A DNA stretch of 64,000 bases from Pseudoduganella dura (GTDB taxonomy: Bacteria > Pseudomonadota > Gammaproteobacteria > Burkholderiales > Burkholderiaceae_D): assembly GCF_009727155.1 (NCBI RefSeq), contig NZ_WNWM01000002.1:3410001-3474000 (forward strand), given 5' to 3'. Positions 38,579 to 51,623 of this stretch are shown here, piece by piece; the stretch's first letter is position 1; the number at the start of each line of letters is the position of its first letter. The notes under the pieces were generated by a model. It ran no database searches, was not told the origin of the DNA, and saw nothing but the letters and a program-made list of their open reading frames with translations. The translations under genes were made by a program, and so were the position numbers.

Positions 38579-39702
38579 CAGAACCCCACCCCGTTGAAGA
38601 CGATCGCGAACACGGCATCGGCCAGGATCACCACGGTGATCGCCGTGACGACGGACGTGGTGGTGCCGCGGCCGAGGCTCTCGGTATTGGGCTGGATGCG
38701 CAGGCCGAAGTGGCACGACACGAGCGCGATCAGCATGCCGAATACCGCGCCCTTGCCCAGGCCGATCATGTAGTTCGCCAGCGGCACGGCGTCCGGCAGC
38801 TTCTGGATGAAGTAGCGGGCCGAGAGATTCAGTTCCAGCTTGGCCGAGACCATGCCGCCGATCAGGGCCGCCGTGTCGGTCCAGATCACCAGCAGCGGCA
38901 TCGAGATCGCGAGCGCTACCACTTTCGGCATCACCAGGCGGAAGCCGTGCGAGATGCCCATGACGAGCATCGCATCAAGTTCCTCGGTAACCCGCATCAC
39001 GCCCAGCTGCGCCGTGATCGACGAGCCGGAGCGCCCCGCGACCAGGATCGCGGCCAGCAGCGGGCCCAGTTCGCGGATGATGCTCATGCCGAGCAGGTTG
39101 ACCAGGTAGATATCGCCGCCGAAATTGCGCAGCTGCTGCGCGGACAGGTAAGACAGCACCACGCCGATCAGGAAGCCGACCAGCGCGGTGATGCCCAGGG
39201 CCTGGAAGCCGGCATGGAAGATGTTCGCGGAGATCTCCTTCCACGGCCCGCGTTGCGGCGCGGCGATGAAGCGCCACAGGTCCTGCACCACCTGCCCGAT
39301 CAGCCGCACGAAGCCTTGCAGGTGCTCGGCGAAGTGCAGCACGCCGCCGCCCAGCGTGGCGATCCAGTTCATGCGGTGGGTGCGGTGGCGCGGCAGCTCG
39401 AGCTTGCCCGTGGCCTCCAGTCGCTTGAAGAATTCCTCCTGGCCGGGCGCGAGCTTCAAGGCGGCGGGCCGCTTGTAGTCCCAGGCCTGCCAGAACAGCT
39501 GCGCGCCGATGTGGTCCATGCTGTCGATCGCGGAGAGATCCCATTGCGCATCCGCGCTGGCTTTTGCCAGTTGCGCCGTGATGACCTTGATGGTCTTGCG
39601 GTGGGCCAGCGCGTGGACCTGCCATGTGCCATCGGCGGCCACCGTCGCTCCCGACGCGCCGCCGGGCTCAAAAGTTAGGGTTGGCTCTTGTGCAATGGGC
39701 AT
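38578..39702 (-). CDS. STAS-MlaE permease fusion
   Basis: The 374-residue protein joins an N-terminal STAS domain (about 20-100; WDLSAIDSMDHIGAQLFWQA) to an MlaE-type permease (about 130-374) with IIRELGPLLAAILVAGRSGS and AQLGVMRVTEELDAM. In E. coli the STAS protein is separate (MlaB) and binds the ATPase; here it is fused. It is the first gene of the operon permease, ATPase, MCE protein, lipoprotein, VanZ. Confidence 0.93.
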   Translation of the reverse strand: MPIAQEPTLTFEPGGASGATVAADGTWQVHALAHRKTIKVITAQLAKASADAQWDLSAIDSMDHIGAQLFWQAWDYKRPAALKLAPGQEEFFKRLEATGKLELPRHRTHRMNWIATLGGGVLHFAEHLQGFVRLIGQVVQDLWRFIAAPQRGPWKEISANIFHAGFQALGITALVGFLIGVVLSYLSAQQLRNFGGDIYLVNLLGMSIIRELGPLLAAILVAGRSGSSITAQLGVMRVTEELDAMLVMGISHGFRLVMPKVVALAISMPLLVIWTDTAALIGGMVSAKLELNLSARYFIQKLPDAVPLANYMIGLGKGAVFGMLIALVSCHFGLRIQPNTESLGRGTTTSVVTAITVVILADAVFAIVFNGVGF

Positions 39703-39753
39703 GTCGCCAGTGTAAGTGAGATTCGTTTCGTTCGCTACCGGGCCTGTCGGAAG

Positions 39754-39771
39754 AGTGTGTTCGAACGCACT
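39754..39771. promoter_or_regulatory. 18-bp near-perfect palindrome upstream of the Mla operon
   Basis: AGTGTGTTCGAACGCACT is symmetric apart from one G/T pair. It lies 52 bp before the permease start and ten bp past the end of the radical SAM gene, so it could be an operator or a weak terminator. Confidence 0.3.
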
Positions 39772-39780
39772 TAGGCGGCC

Positions 39781-41256
39781 CTATGCCGCCAGGTGCCTGG
39801 CCTGGCGCTGCGGTGCCGCCATTCCTGGTACCGGTGCCGTCTTCTGTTTCACGCCATGGCCGTCGTTTGCCAGCAGGCCCGCCACGTCGGGCACGCCCCG
39901 CTGCTGCAGGTACTTGCCCACCAGGGAGGCCAGGCGGTCCAGTGCGATCCGGTGGGTGGCGTCCGTGTTCGCATACAGCCAATCGGAGAAAGCCATGAAA
40001 TTCGCGAACGGTTGTGCGCCCAGCAGCACTGGCGTCATATGCGTGAAGCGGCCCGAATTGGCCACCAGGTCCCAGTAGCGGGCGAAGCGCACCAGGCGCT
40101 GCATGGTGGAGAAGTCGATATCCCTGTTCGCCAGGATCGTGTAAGGCGGGTACGGGTCGAATACCAGCCCGAACGCTTCCGTGTGACGGATGATCGGCGT
40201 GCCGCGCAGACGCTTCAGGATGCCGAACTGGATCTCGTGCGGGCCGAGGGCCCATAATTTGTCGAAGCCCTCGGCAAAGCTGTCGACTGTTTCGCCGGGC
40301 AGGCCGGCGATCAGGTCCACGTGCATGTGCACGTTCGAGTGCTCGCACAGCCAGCGGATGTTGGCTGCCGCCTTGTCGTTGTCCTGCTTGCGGGAGATAT
40401 TGCCCTGTACCGCCGGATTGAAGCTCTGGATGCCGATCTCGAACTGCAGCGCACCAGGCGGGAATTTGGCGATGCCTTCCTTCAGGGCGTCCGGCAGGTG
40501 GTCGGGTACCAGTTCGAAGTGGGCGTATACCGGATCGTCCGGGGCGGCGGCCAGCTTGTCGAGAAAGAACTGCATGATCTTCAGGCTGGTCTTGATGTTC
40601 AGGTTGAACGTTCGGTCGACGAACTTGAAAACGCGCGCGCCGCGCGCGTGCAGTGCTTCCATCTCGGCCAGGAAAGTATCGATGTTGAACGGCCAGGCCG
40701 TCTTGTCGAGCGCTGAAAGGCAGAACTCGCACTTGAACGGGCAGCCGCGCGAGGCTTCCACGTACAGCGTGCGGTGGGCGATGTCGGCGTCGCTATACAA
40801 GGCATAGGGAAGGGCGATGTCGGCCATCGGCGGCTGCACGCCCGTATGGACTCTCATCAGCGGCTTCGGCCCCTGCAGGATATCGCGGCACAGCTTGGGA
40901 AAAGTGACATCGCCCCAGCCGGTGACCACGTAGTCCGCCAGCTGGACGATCGGCTGTTCGTTTGTTTCGTGCGAAACCTCCGGCCCGCCCAGCACGATCA
41001 CGATATGCGGCGCCACGCGCTTGAGGGTGGCGACCAGCTTCGTGGTCTCCTCCACGTTCCATATATAGATACCGAAGCCGACGATCTTCGGATCGTGCGC
41101 AAGGATGCGCTCCACCATCTCGGTGGTCTTGGCGCCGATGACGAATTCCTGGATGGCGGTTTCATCGCGCAGGTCGCCCATGTTGGCAAGCAGGTAGCGC
41201 AGGCCCAGTGACGCATGGGTATAACGGGCGTTGAGGGTGCAAAGCAGGATCGTCAT
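39781..41256 (-). CDS. B12-binding-domain radical SAM protein
   Basis: The 491-residue protein has an N-terminal cobalamin-binding-like domain (NARYTHASLGLRYLLANMGD, VGFGIYIWNVEET, IVLGGPEVSHE) and a radical SAM domain with the cluster motif C172PFKC176EFC179. A C-terminal DUF4080-like part ends near residue 470. Typical B12-dependent radical SAM enzymes methylate or rearrange unreactive carbons; the substrate is not deducible. The ATG at 41256 begins the conserved MTILLCTLNARYTH. Its upstream region is shared with the divergent rRNA promoter. Confidence 0.9.
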   Translation of the reverse strand: MTILLCTLNARYTHASLGLRYLLANMGDLRDETAIQEFVIGAKTTEMVERILAHDPKIVGFGIYIWNVEETTKLVATLKRVAPHIVIVLGGPEVSHETNEQPIVQLADYVVTGWGDVTFPKLCRDILQGPKPLMRVHTGVQPPMADIALPYALYSDADIAHRTLYVEASRGCPFKCEFCLSALDKTAWPFNIDTFLAEMEALHARGARVFKFVDRTFNLNIKTSLKIMQFFLDKLAAAPDDPVYAHFELVPDHLPDALKEGIAKFPPGALQFEIGIQSFNPAVQGNISRKQDNDKAAANIRWLCEHSNVHMHVDLIAGLPGETVDSFAEGFDKLWALGPHEIQFGILKRLRGTPIIRHTEAFGLVFDPYPPYTILANRDIDFSTMQRLVRFARYWDLVANSGRFTHMTPVLLGAQPFANFMAFSDWLYANTDATHRIALDRLASLVGKYLQQRGVPDVAGLLANDGHGVKQKTAPVPGMAAPQRQARHLAA

Positions 41257-41417
41257 GGCAAGGCGGCAGTGAATCGCGAAACCACGCATTTTACTCTTGC
41301 GCGATAGTCGGCGTTTCGTTATAGTTCTGTCCCTCGCAGCGAACAACGACGCAGCGGGATGCTGAAGGCGCCCAGGCGCTGACAGCGAAGCGCCGCAGTG
41401 CGGTGCTGAACGAGGGG

Positions 41418-41446
41418 TTGACGAGCTGCACGAAACACCGCATAAT
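41418..41446 (+). promoter_or_regulatory. rRNA operon 1 promoter
   Basis: TTGACG (41418-41423) and CATAAT (41441-41446) are 17 bp apart. The same sequence precedes operon 2, and homology between the two begins just upstream (AGGGGTTGACGAGC). Confidence 0.75.
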
Positions 41447-41701
41447 CTCATCTCTCTGCTGCTGACAAACACAACGCTTTGTCGCCGGGTCTGAAAGATC
41501 CGCAGCAAGCCTTCAAGGGCAGAATTCTTTAACAATCAACAGTCGATAAGTGTGGGCGTTTGATGATGTGCCCGGGGCTTCGGTCCCGACAGCTCAAAAT
41601 ATAGCATCAAACGCTCATAAGAAATAAACGTAACTCTCGCAAGAGGGTTCGTCAGTATTTTGAATGGGCGACCAAGTCAGCAATGACTTTAAACAGAGAT
41701 T
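41447..41701 (+). other. rRNA operon 1 leader
   Basis: Untranslated leader between the promoter and 16S with no coding potential. It contains the boxA antitermination site and the left half of the 16S processing stem. Confidence 0.7.
41525..41536 (+). promoter_or_regulatory. boxA antitermination site, leader of operon 1
   Basis: TTCTTTAACAAT matches the boxA core bound by NusB-NusE and recurs before each 23S gene. Confidence 0.6.
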
Positions 41702-43235
<1,534 letters not shown>

Positions 43236-43341
43236 GAGTAGGCACGGTTCCTCGGGACCCTTGCTCACCAAACGTCCACACTTATCGACTGTCGAATGAA
43301 GAAGAAACAGTAGCACCGCTGGAAGTGTTGTCACTAAGCGC

Positions 43342-43418
43342 GGGTCTGTAGCTCAGCTGGTTAGAGCACCGTGTTGATAACGCGGGGGTCGTTGGTTCGA
43401 GCCCAACCAGACCCACCA
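43342..43418 (+). tRNA. ileT: tRNA-Ile (GAT), operon 1
   Basis: A 77-nt cloverleaf with encoded CCA. The anticodon GAT is at 43376-43378, the acceptor stem is GGGTCTG/CAGACCC, and the T-loop is GGTTCGAGCC. It lies in the 16S-23S spacer. Confidence 0.97.
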
Positions 43419-43430
43419 CGTAGTACCCCA

Positions 43431-43506
43431 GGGGGATTAGCTCAGCTGGGAGAGCACCTGCTTTGCAAGCAGGGGGTCGTCGGTTCGATCCCGTCATCCT
43501 CCACCA
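43431..43506 (+). tRNA. alaT: tRNA-Ala (TGC), operon 1
   Basis: A 76-nt cloverleaf with encoded CCA, 12 bp after tRNA-Ile. The anticodon TGC is at 43464-43466, and the T-arm is GGTTCGATCC. Confidence 0.97.
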
Positions 43507-43574
43507 CGTTTTCGAGATGTCAAATCTAAGTCCCGAGATTTAGATTTGATCTTTTAGAGATCACTGCTGTTTCG

Positions 43575-43586
43575 TTCTTTAACAAT
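43575..43586 (+). promoter_or_regulatory. boxA before 23S, operon 1
   Basis: Second TTCTTTAACAAT copy in the spacer between tRNA-Ala and 23S. Confidence 0.6.
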
Positions 43587-43693
43587 CTGGAAGAAGTAAA
43601 GTTTTATTGAATGTGCGAGACATCGCATGTTCAGGGTAGTAATAAAGCTCATCAGAAACACAGTAGTAAATGCTTGATACCGATAGCCGTCAA

Positions 43694-46600
<2,907 letters not shown>

Positions 46601-46716
46601 TGACGGTTATGGAGCATTTGCCTGTGTTTGACGATGCAGCTTGAACTACCCTGACTTTACTTCTTCCAGATTAGTAGCTGCGCTGCCCGACAGGGAGCGA
46701 CGCTACGTACAAGTCA

Positions 46717-46831
46717 TGCCTGATGACCATAGCAAGTCGGTCCCACCCCTTCCCATCCCGAACAGGACCGTGAAACGACTTTGCGCCGATGATAGTGCTG
46801 CAACCAGTGTGAAAGTAGGTTATCGTCAGGC
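46717..46831 (+). rRNA. rrf: 5S ribosomal RNA, operon 1
   Basis: About 115 nt, from TGCCTGATGACCATAGC to TCGTCAGGC, closing on itself. Contains CCCATCCCGAACAGG. Confidence 0.95.
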
Positions 46832-46846
46832 TGTTATATAGAAAAA

Positions 46847-46878
46847 CCCCCGTCCAGTGATCTGGTCGGGGGTTTTTT
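46847..46878 (+). terminator. rRNA operon 1 terminator
   Basis: A CCCCCG/CGGGGG hairpin with inner CCAG/CTGG is followed by six T. Confidence 0.85.
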
Positions 46879-47164
46879 GCTTTGGATGGTCGAAGCTTGG
46901 ATGGTCGAAACGCATGGGAAAACCGGTCTCAGACACCTTTTTCTTTTAGAAAAAAGTGTCTGACACCGGCACTCAGGCACCGAGAAATGGCAAACCAGTA
47001 GACTCAACACGGCTGAAATACATACAAAAACCAGTGGCAGGCTCCGGTTTTTCGGATGTATTGCAAGTCAATCGCAGCCGCCCGCGATGTTGCAGTAACT
47101 TTCTGTCATCGCCACGTCACGCGGGCTCCGTAAACTGCGGCTCTTTCCATTCGAAGAGGTCCGC
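46879..47164. other. Intergenic region after rRNA operon 1, no gene seen
   Basis: It holds the GGTGTCAGACACC-type inverted repeat (46925-46967) and a second hairpin with arms ATACAT/ATGTAT and AAAAACC/GGTTTTT (47018-47061). Confidence 0.5.
46925..46967. repeat. GGTGTCAGACACC-type inverted repeat, copy 1
   Basis: Arms of about 18 bp ending GGTCTCAGACACC and GTGTCTGACACC, with one mismatch, surround a short centre. A near-identical element lies at 63827-63869 downstream of rRNA operon 2. Confidence 0.75.
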
Positions 47165-49189
47165 ATGAAGCTCCCACGTTTATCCATGTTGTCGCTTGCC
47201 GTTGCATTGTCTGCTTGCGGCGGTGGCGACGATACGCCCGCTGTTACCGCCCCGGCCAAAACCCAGGTCAGTGGTGTGTTCCTGGATGGTGCAGTGGAAG
47301 GAATGGAATACGTGGCCGGCGCCGCGGCACGTGCGACGACGGGTAGCAAGGGCGAGTTCAGTTGCGCCGAAGGCGATATGGTCAGCTTTGCGATGGGCGG
47401 CATTTCGCTCGGTAGTGCGGCATGTGCAGCGACGGTCACGCCACTGCAGCTGGCGGGCACCACGGACGTAAAGGACCTAAAGGTCGTCAACCGCCTGCTC
47501 GCGCTGCAGCTGCTCGATGACGATAGCGACCCATCGAACGGCATCCGCATCACGGCAGGCACCCGCGCCGCCCTGGCCGGCAAGGCCCTCGACTTCAATG
47601 CTGCCACGAGCAATTTCAATCCGGCCTTGGCATCCGCGTTGGCTGTCGCCGGCAGCAGCTATGGCGCGCGAACGGTGGACGACACGCGCCGCATGCTGGT
47701 CCGCGAGCATTTTGAAAATACGCTGGCGTCCAGGCTCAACACGCCAGCCGTCGAAAAATTCACGCAGGGTGTAGTCGACGTCAGTGCCACCCGCTACCAG
47801 ATCCAGGCGGACAGCAAGTTCTACATTCCCTACGAAGGCAGCAATGCCAAGGTCAGGGAAGACTTCCCGCTGGGCTTTTTGCCTTCGTATGGTTCCGGGC
47901 TGGCGTTCAAGGGCGTCAACGCCAGCGGCGACCTGGAGTTCTACGGCCTGACCGACCGCGGCCCGAACGGCGATGGCCCCAACGTGCCTTCGCTCAGCGG
48001 TTCCGGCACAACCGGCAGCAAGATTTTTCCGTCACCGGGTTTCACGCCGTCGATCGGCCTGATCACCGTCGGCAAGGCAGGAGCGGTGTTGAACGCCATC
48101 GTGCCGATCAAGGCTTCGGCCACCGCCAGCAGCACCGGCTTGCCAATTCCCGAAGGTTCGCTCGGCAACTCCGCCGAGGTACCGGTCATGGATGCGATGC
48201 GATACGACGCGGCCGGCAAGGCAGTCTTCAGCGCGAATGGGCTGGACAGCGAAGCGATCGTTTTCGACAGGAAGCGTAACGCGTTGTGGATCTCGGACGA
48301 ATACGGCCCGTTCATCGTGAAGGTCGACGCGGCCACCGGCATCATCCAGAACAGATATGCGGCCGGCACCGGCCTGCCGAAGATTTTTGCCAAGCGCCGC
48401 GCGAACCGCGGCATGGAAGGCCTCACGCTGGATACCGCCGCGGACAAGCTGCACGGTTTCCTGCAAAGTCCGCTGGCGGATGGCAGCGCGTTCTATTCGA
48501 CGACCGGCAAGAGCGAGCAGGTCGAACGCTTTGCCCGCTTCACGCGATGGATCGAGTTCGATCCCGCCAGCGGCGCCACGACGAAAATGTATGCCTATCC
48601 CATCAGCGCGGCTGATTACCAGGATGGCCGCACCGGCAATGCGAAGCTGGGCGACGTGGTCGCGCTGGGCAATGGCAAGTTCATCGTCATCGAGCAGGGC
48701 GCCGACCCGGCGGGGAAGGTGTTCAACAAGCTGATGCTGGTTGAAATCGGCGGTGCCACCGATATTTCCGCCGTGGCGTTCAACGCCGACACGGCCGATC
48801 TCGAAAAGAGCTCGATGGCTGGCGCGGCCGTCAACGGGGCGGACTGGTCGAAGGTGGTACCGCTGAAGAAGACACTGCTGCTCGACCTGAACGCCATCGG
48901 CTGGCTGGCAGAGAAGGCGGAAGGGCTGACGCTCGTCGACGCCAATACGCTCGCGATCGCCAATGACAACGACTTCGGCCTGAAGACCAAGGTATTCGCG
49001 CCTTCCGGCGAGGCGGTGGCGGATGCCGACGTTACCAAGTGCAATGCCGATGCCGCCGGCACGATCGTCACCGGTAGCGCGCCTGGTTGCAATGCAGTCA
49101 ATACGATCCGCGTTGCGCGCGGCACGGATGCGGAACGGCCGAGCCGCCTGTGGCTCCTGAAGTTCGGCAAGGCGCTCAGCAGTTACTGA
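47165..49189 (+). CDS. Phytase-like-domain lipoprotein (esterase-like)
   Basis: The 674-residue protein has a lipoprotein signal (lipobox LSAC, Cys18, then GGGDDTP). Residues about 30-190 look like an Ig-like or surface domain. The rest (about 200-670) is the phytase-like esterase domain: GLAFKGVNASGDLEFYGLTD, GLDSEAIVFDRKRNALWISD, NRGMEGLTLDT and EGLTLVDANTLAIANDND. These are beta-propeller blades; members are often linked to phosphate scavenging, but activity is unproven here. The start has GAGGTC upstream. It precedes the rtc genes in the same direction with a 105-bp gap. Confidence 0.85.
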   Translation: MKLPRLSMLSLAVALSACGGGDDTPAVTAPAKTQVSGVFLDGAVEGMEYVAGAAARATTGSKGEFSCAEGDMVSFAMGGISLGSAACAATVTPLQLAGTTDVKDLKVVNRLLALQLLDDDSDPSNGIRITAGTRAALAGKALDFNAATSNFNPALASALAVAGSSYGARTVDDTRRMLVREHFENTLASRLNTPAVEKFTQGVVDVSATRYQIQADSKFYIPYEGSNAKVREDFPLGFLPSYGSGLAFKGVNASGDLEFYGLTDRGPNGDGPNVPSLSGSGTTGSKIFPSPGFTPSIGLITVGKAGAVLNAIVPIKASATASSTGLPIPEGSLGNSAEVPVMDAMRYDAAGKAVFSANGLDSEAIVFDRKRNALWISDEYGPFIVKVDAATGIIQNRYAAGTGLPKIFAKRRANRGMEGLTLDTAADKLHGFLQSPLADGSAFYSTTGKSEQVERFARFTRWIEFDPASGATTKMYAYPISAADYQDGRTGNAKLGDVVALGNGKFIVIEQGADPAGKVFNKLMLVEIGGATDISAVAFNADTADLEKSSMAGAAVNGADWSKVVPLKKTLLLDLNAIGWLAEKAEGLTLVDANTLAIANDNDFGLKTKVFAPSGEAVADADVTKCNADAAGTIVTGSAPGCNAVNTIRVARGTDAERPSRLWLLKFGKALSSY

Positions 49190-49234
49190 GGCTTCGCCGG
49201 TCATTGACCAAGGCAGTTGCTGATCGTGTGCGCC

Positions 49235-49289
49235 CCTCCTGCCGGATCGAAGATAATCCCGGCTGGATTGACGATCATCCGGCAGGAGG
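49235..49289 (+). promoter_or_regulatory. Shine-Dalgarno-sequestering stem-loop in the rtcB1 leader
   Basis: CCTCCTGCCGGAT (49235-49247) is perfectly complementary to ATCCGGCAGGAGG (49277-49289), a 13-bp stem. The right arm includes the entire AGGAGG ribosome-binding site (49284-49289) that lies five bases before the rtcB1 ATG. The 29-nt loop contains a second hairpin, AATCC-CGGCT-GGATT (49255-49269). No T-tract follows, so this is not a terminator. Translation should require opening the stem; the trigger is unknown. Confidence 0.7.
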
Positions 49290-49294
49290 CCAGC

Positions 49295-50527
49295 ATGGGG
49301 GCGGAGTACGACACGATGGAGGTGAAGGGCGGCCGTTCCGTCAAGATGTGGACGCGCGGCGTACCGGTGGAGCCGGAGGCGAAGGATCAGCTGGCGAACA
49401 CGGCGAAGATGCCCTTCATTTACAGGCACATCGCCGTGATGCCCGACGTCCACCTGGGCAAGGGCTCGACGATCGGCAGCGTGATCCCCACGCTCGGTGC
49501 GGTGATCCCCGCAGCCGTGGGTGTGGACATCGGCTGCGGCATGATGGCCGCCAAGACGACATTGTCCGCCAACGACCTGCCCGATAACCTCGGTCCGCTG
49601 CGCAGCGCGATCGAAAAAGCCATCCCGCACGGCCTGTCGCCGAGGACGCGCGGCTTCAAGGGGCGTGATGCCGGTTCGTGGCAGGACCCGCCTTCCGCCG
49701 TCGACGCGGCCTGGTCGCAGCTGAAGAGCGAGTTCGATGTCATCTGCCTCAAGACGCCGAAACTGCGGCACACCAACAACTACAAGCACCTGGGCACGCT
49801 CGGTACCGGCAATCACTTCATCGAAGTCTGCCTCGACGAGGAAAAAGCCGTCTGGCTGATGCTCCACTCCGGCTCGCGCGGCGTGGGCAATGCGATCGGC
49901 ACATACTTCATCGAACTGGCGCAGCAGGACATGCGCACGCACCTGGCCAACCTGCCGGATCGCGACCTGGCATACCTGAAGGAAGGCACGCAGCATTACG
50001 ACGATTACATGGAAGCGGTGGGCTGGGCACAGAAGTTTGCCCGCATGAACCGCGAAGTGATGATGCAAAACCTGGTCAAGGCTGTCCGCACCGTCATCAG
50101 GAAGCCGTTCGAGACGCACGTGGAAGCCGTGAACTGCCATCACAACTACGTGCAGAAGGAGCGTCATTTCGGCCGGGATGTGCTGGTCACGCGCAAAGGC
50201 GCCGTGTCGGCAAAGGCAGGAGAGCTTGGCATCATTCCCGGCTCGATGGGCGCGCGCAGCTACATCGTGCGTGGCAAAGGCAACGAGGAAAGCTTCACCA
50301 GCTGCAGCCACGGCGCCGGCCGTGCGATGAGCCGCAGCGAGGCCAGGCGCCGTTTCACACGCGAAGACCAGGTGCGCGCCACGCAGGGCGTGGAATGCCG
50401 CAAGGACGACGGCGTGGTCGATGAAATCCCGATGGCCTACAAGGACATCGACGCCGTGATGCATGCACAGCGCGAGCTGGTCGAAGTAGTGCATACATTG
50501 AAGCAGGTCGTCTGTGTCAAAGGTTAA
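49295..50527 (+). CDS. rtcB: RNA-splicing ligase RtcB, copy 1
   Basis: The 410-residue protein is a complete RtcB. Metal ligands are in VGVDIGCGMM (Asp78, Cys81), followed by GTGNHFIEV, LHSGSRGVGN and the guanylylated-His motif in CSHGAGR (His339). RtcB joins RNA 2',3'-cyclic phosphate or 3'-phosphate ends to 5'-OH ends using GTP and Mn2+, and repairs cleaved tRNA and rRNA. The start is the ATG at 49295, five bases after AGGAGG. It is followed 50 bp later by rtcA1. Identity with copy 2 is high over the whole length. Confidence 0.96.
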   Translation: MGAEYDTMEVKGGRSVKMWTRGVPVEPEAKDQLANTAKMPFIYRHIAVMPDVHLGKGSTIGSVIPTLGAVIPAAVGVDIGCGMMAAKTTLSANDLPDNLGPLRSAIEKAIPHGLSPRTRGFKGRDAGSWQDPPSAVDAAWSQLKSEFDVICLKTPKLRHTNNYKHLGTLGTGNHFIEVCLDEEKAVWLMLHSGSRGVGNAIGTYFIELAQQDMRTHLANLPDRDLAYLKEGTQHYDDYMEAVGWAQKFARMNREVMMQNLVKAVRTVIRKPFETHVEAVNCHHNYVQKERHFGRDVLVTRKGAVSAKAGELGIIPGSMGARSYIVRGKGNEESFTSCSHGAGRAMSRSEARRRFTREDQVRATQGVECRKDDGVVDEIPMAYKDIDAVMHAQRELVEVVHTLKQVVCVKG

Positions 50528-50577
50528 CCTCGGGTGGCCGCGAGGCTGGCCGCGGAATCGAGAAAAGGGCTGATGCG

Positions 50578-51603
50578 ATGATCGAGCTCGATGGCTCAAC
50601 TGGAGAAGGCGGCGGGCAGATCCTGCGCTCGTCGCTGACGCTGTCGATGATCACGGGGCAGCCGTTCCGGATCCGGAACATCCGCGCCAACCGTGCGAAG
50701 CCAGGCTTGATGCGGCAGCACCTGATGGCCGTGCGGGCCGCGGCCGCGGTATGCGGCGCGGATGTTACCCACGCCGAGCTGGGCTCGACCGGGCTGACCT
50801 TCAACCCGCGCTGCATCAAGGGCGGCGTGTACGAATTCGACATCGGAACCGCCGGCAGCGCGACGCTCGTGCTGCAGACATTGATACCGGCGCTGCTCCA
50901 TGCAGATGTGCCATCGGTGGTGAAGGTTGGCGGCGGTACGCACAACCCCAAGGCGCCACCCGCGCACTTCATCGAACATGCCTACGTGCGCATGTTAGAG
51001 GCGATGGGCGCGCAGGTCGACTTCGAGTTGAAGCGCTTCGGTTTTCATCCGAATGGCGGCGGGGAAGTATGCGCCGCCATCTGGCCGTGTGCCCGCCTGC
51101 GGCAGTTGCACCTGCCCGAACGGGGCGTGCTGCGCGAGGCGCGTGCCGAAGCCTTCGTGGCCGCGATTCCGCTGTCGGTTGCCCAGCGCGAGCTGGCGTG
51201 CATCGGCAAGGCGCTGCACTGGCGCGACGACCAGCTGTCTTCGCATCCGCTGTCGAACGACCAGGGGCCCGGCAACGCGGTGCTGATCGTGCTGGAGAGC
51301 GAACACGCGACGGAGGTATTTTCGTCGGTGGGCGAGAAGCGCCGGCGCGCCGAAGACGTGGCCGGCGACGCGGTGCTGGAGGCAAGGCGTTACCTGGTAT
51401 CCGGTGCCGCGGTGGGCGAACACCTTGGCGACCAGCTGATGCTGCCGCTCGCACTGGCTGGCGGCGGCAGCTATACGGTCGATCACGTTTCGCAGCATGC
51501 GATCACGAATGCCCAGGTAATCGCGCAATTCCTGCCGGTGCACGTGACGTTCGAGGCGGGGGGGCGGTACAGCCTGTGCACGATTGCCGCCCGTGCCCGA
51601 TGA
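50578..51603 (+). CDS. rtcA: RNA 3'-terminal phosphate cyclase RtcA, copy 1
   Basis: The 341-residue protein has the cyclase signature GSTGEGGGQILRSSLTLSM at the start, RIRNIRANRAKPGL, the GGTHNPKAP loop and the catalytic His307 in DHVSQHAITNAQVI. It adenylylates an RNA 3'-phosphate through a His-AMP intermediate and forms a 2',3'-cyclic end, a substrate for RtcB. An internal insert domain around 170-260 is normal for the family. It converges with rtcR, with 20 bp between the stops. Confidence 0.95.
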   Translation: MIELDGSTGEGGGQILRSSLTLSMITGQPFRIRNIRANRAKPGLMRQHLMAVRAAAAVCGADVTHAELGSTGLTFNPRCIKGGVYEFDIGTAGSATLVLQTLIPALLHADVPSVVKVGGGTHNPKAPPAHFIEHAYVRMLEAMGAQVDFELKRFGFHPNGGGEVCAAIWPCARLRQLHLPERGVLREARAEAFVAAIPLSVAQRELACIGKALHWRDDQLSSHPLSNDQGPGNAVLIVLESEHATEVFSSVGEKRRRAEDVAGDAVLEARRYLVSGAAVGEHLGDQLMLPLALAGGGSYTVDHVSQHAITNAQVIAQFLPVHVTFEAGGRYSLCTIAARAR

Positions 51604-51623
51604 CGGCGTCGCCGCGCGGGCAT

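Noticed and set aside
49248..49289. The rtcB1 leader hairpin as a transcription terminator of the phytase-like gene
   Set aside because: There is no T-tract after the stem, and the right arm is the ribosome-binding site of the next gene.
49190..49294. A sigma-54 promoter upstream of rtcB1
   Set aside because: No GG-N10-GC element with flanking TGGC and TTGC could be found.
48032..50599. Long minus-strand ORF (855 codons) across the phytase-like gene and rtcB1
   Set aside because: It spans two well-supported genes on the other strand and has no recognisable motif.
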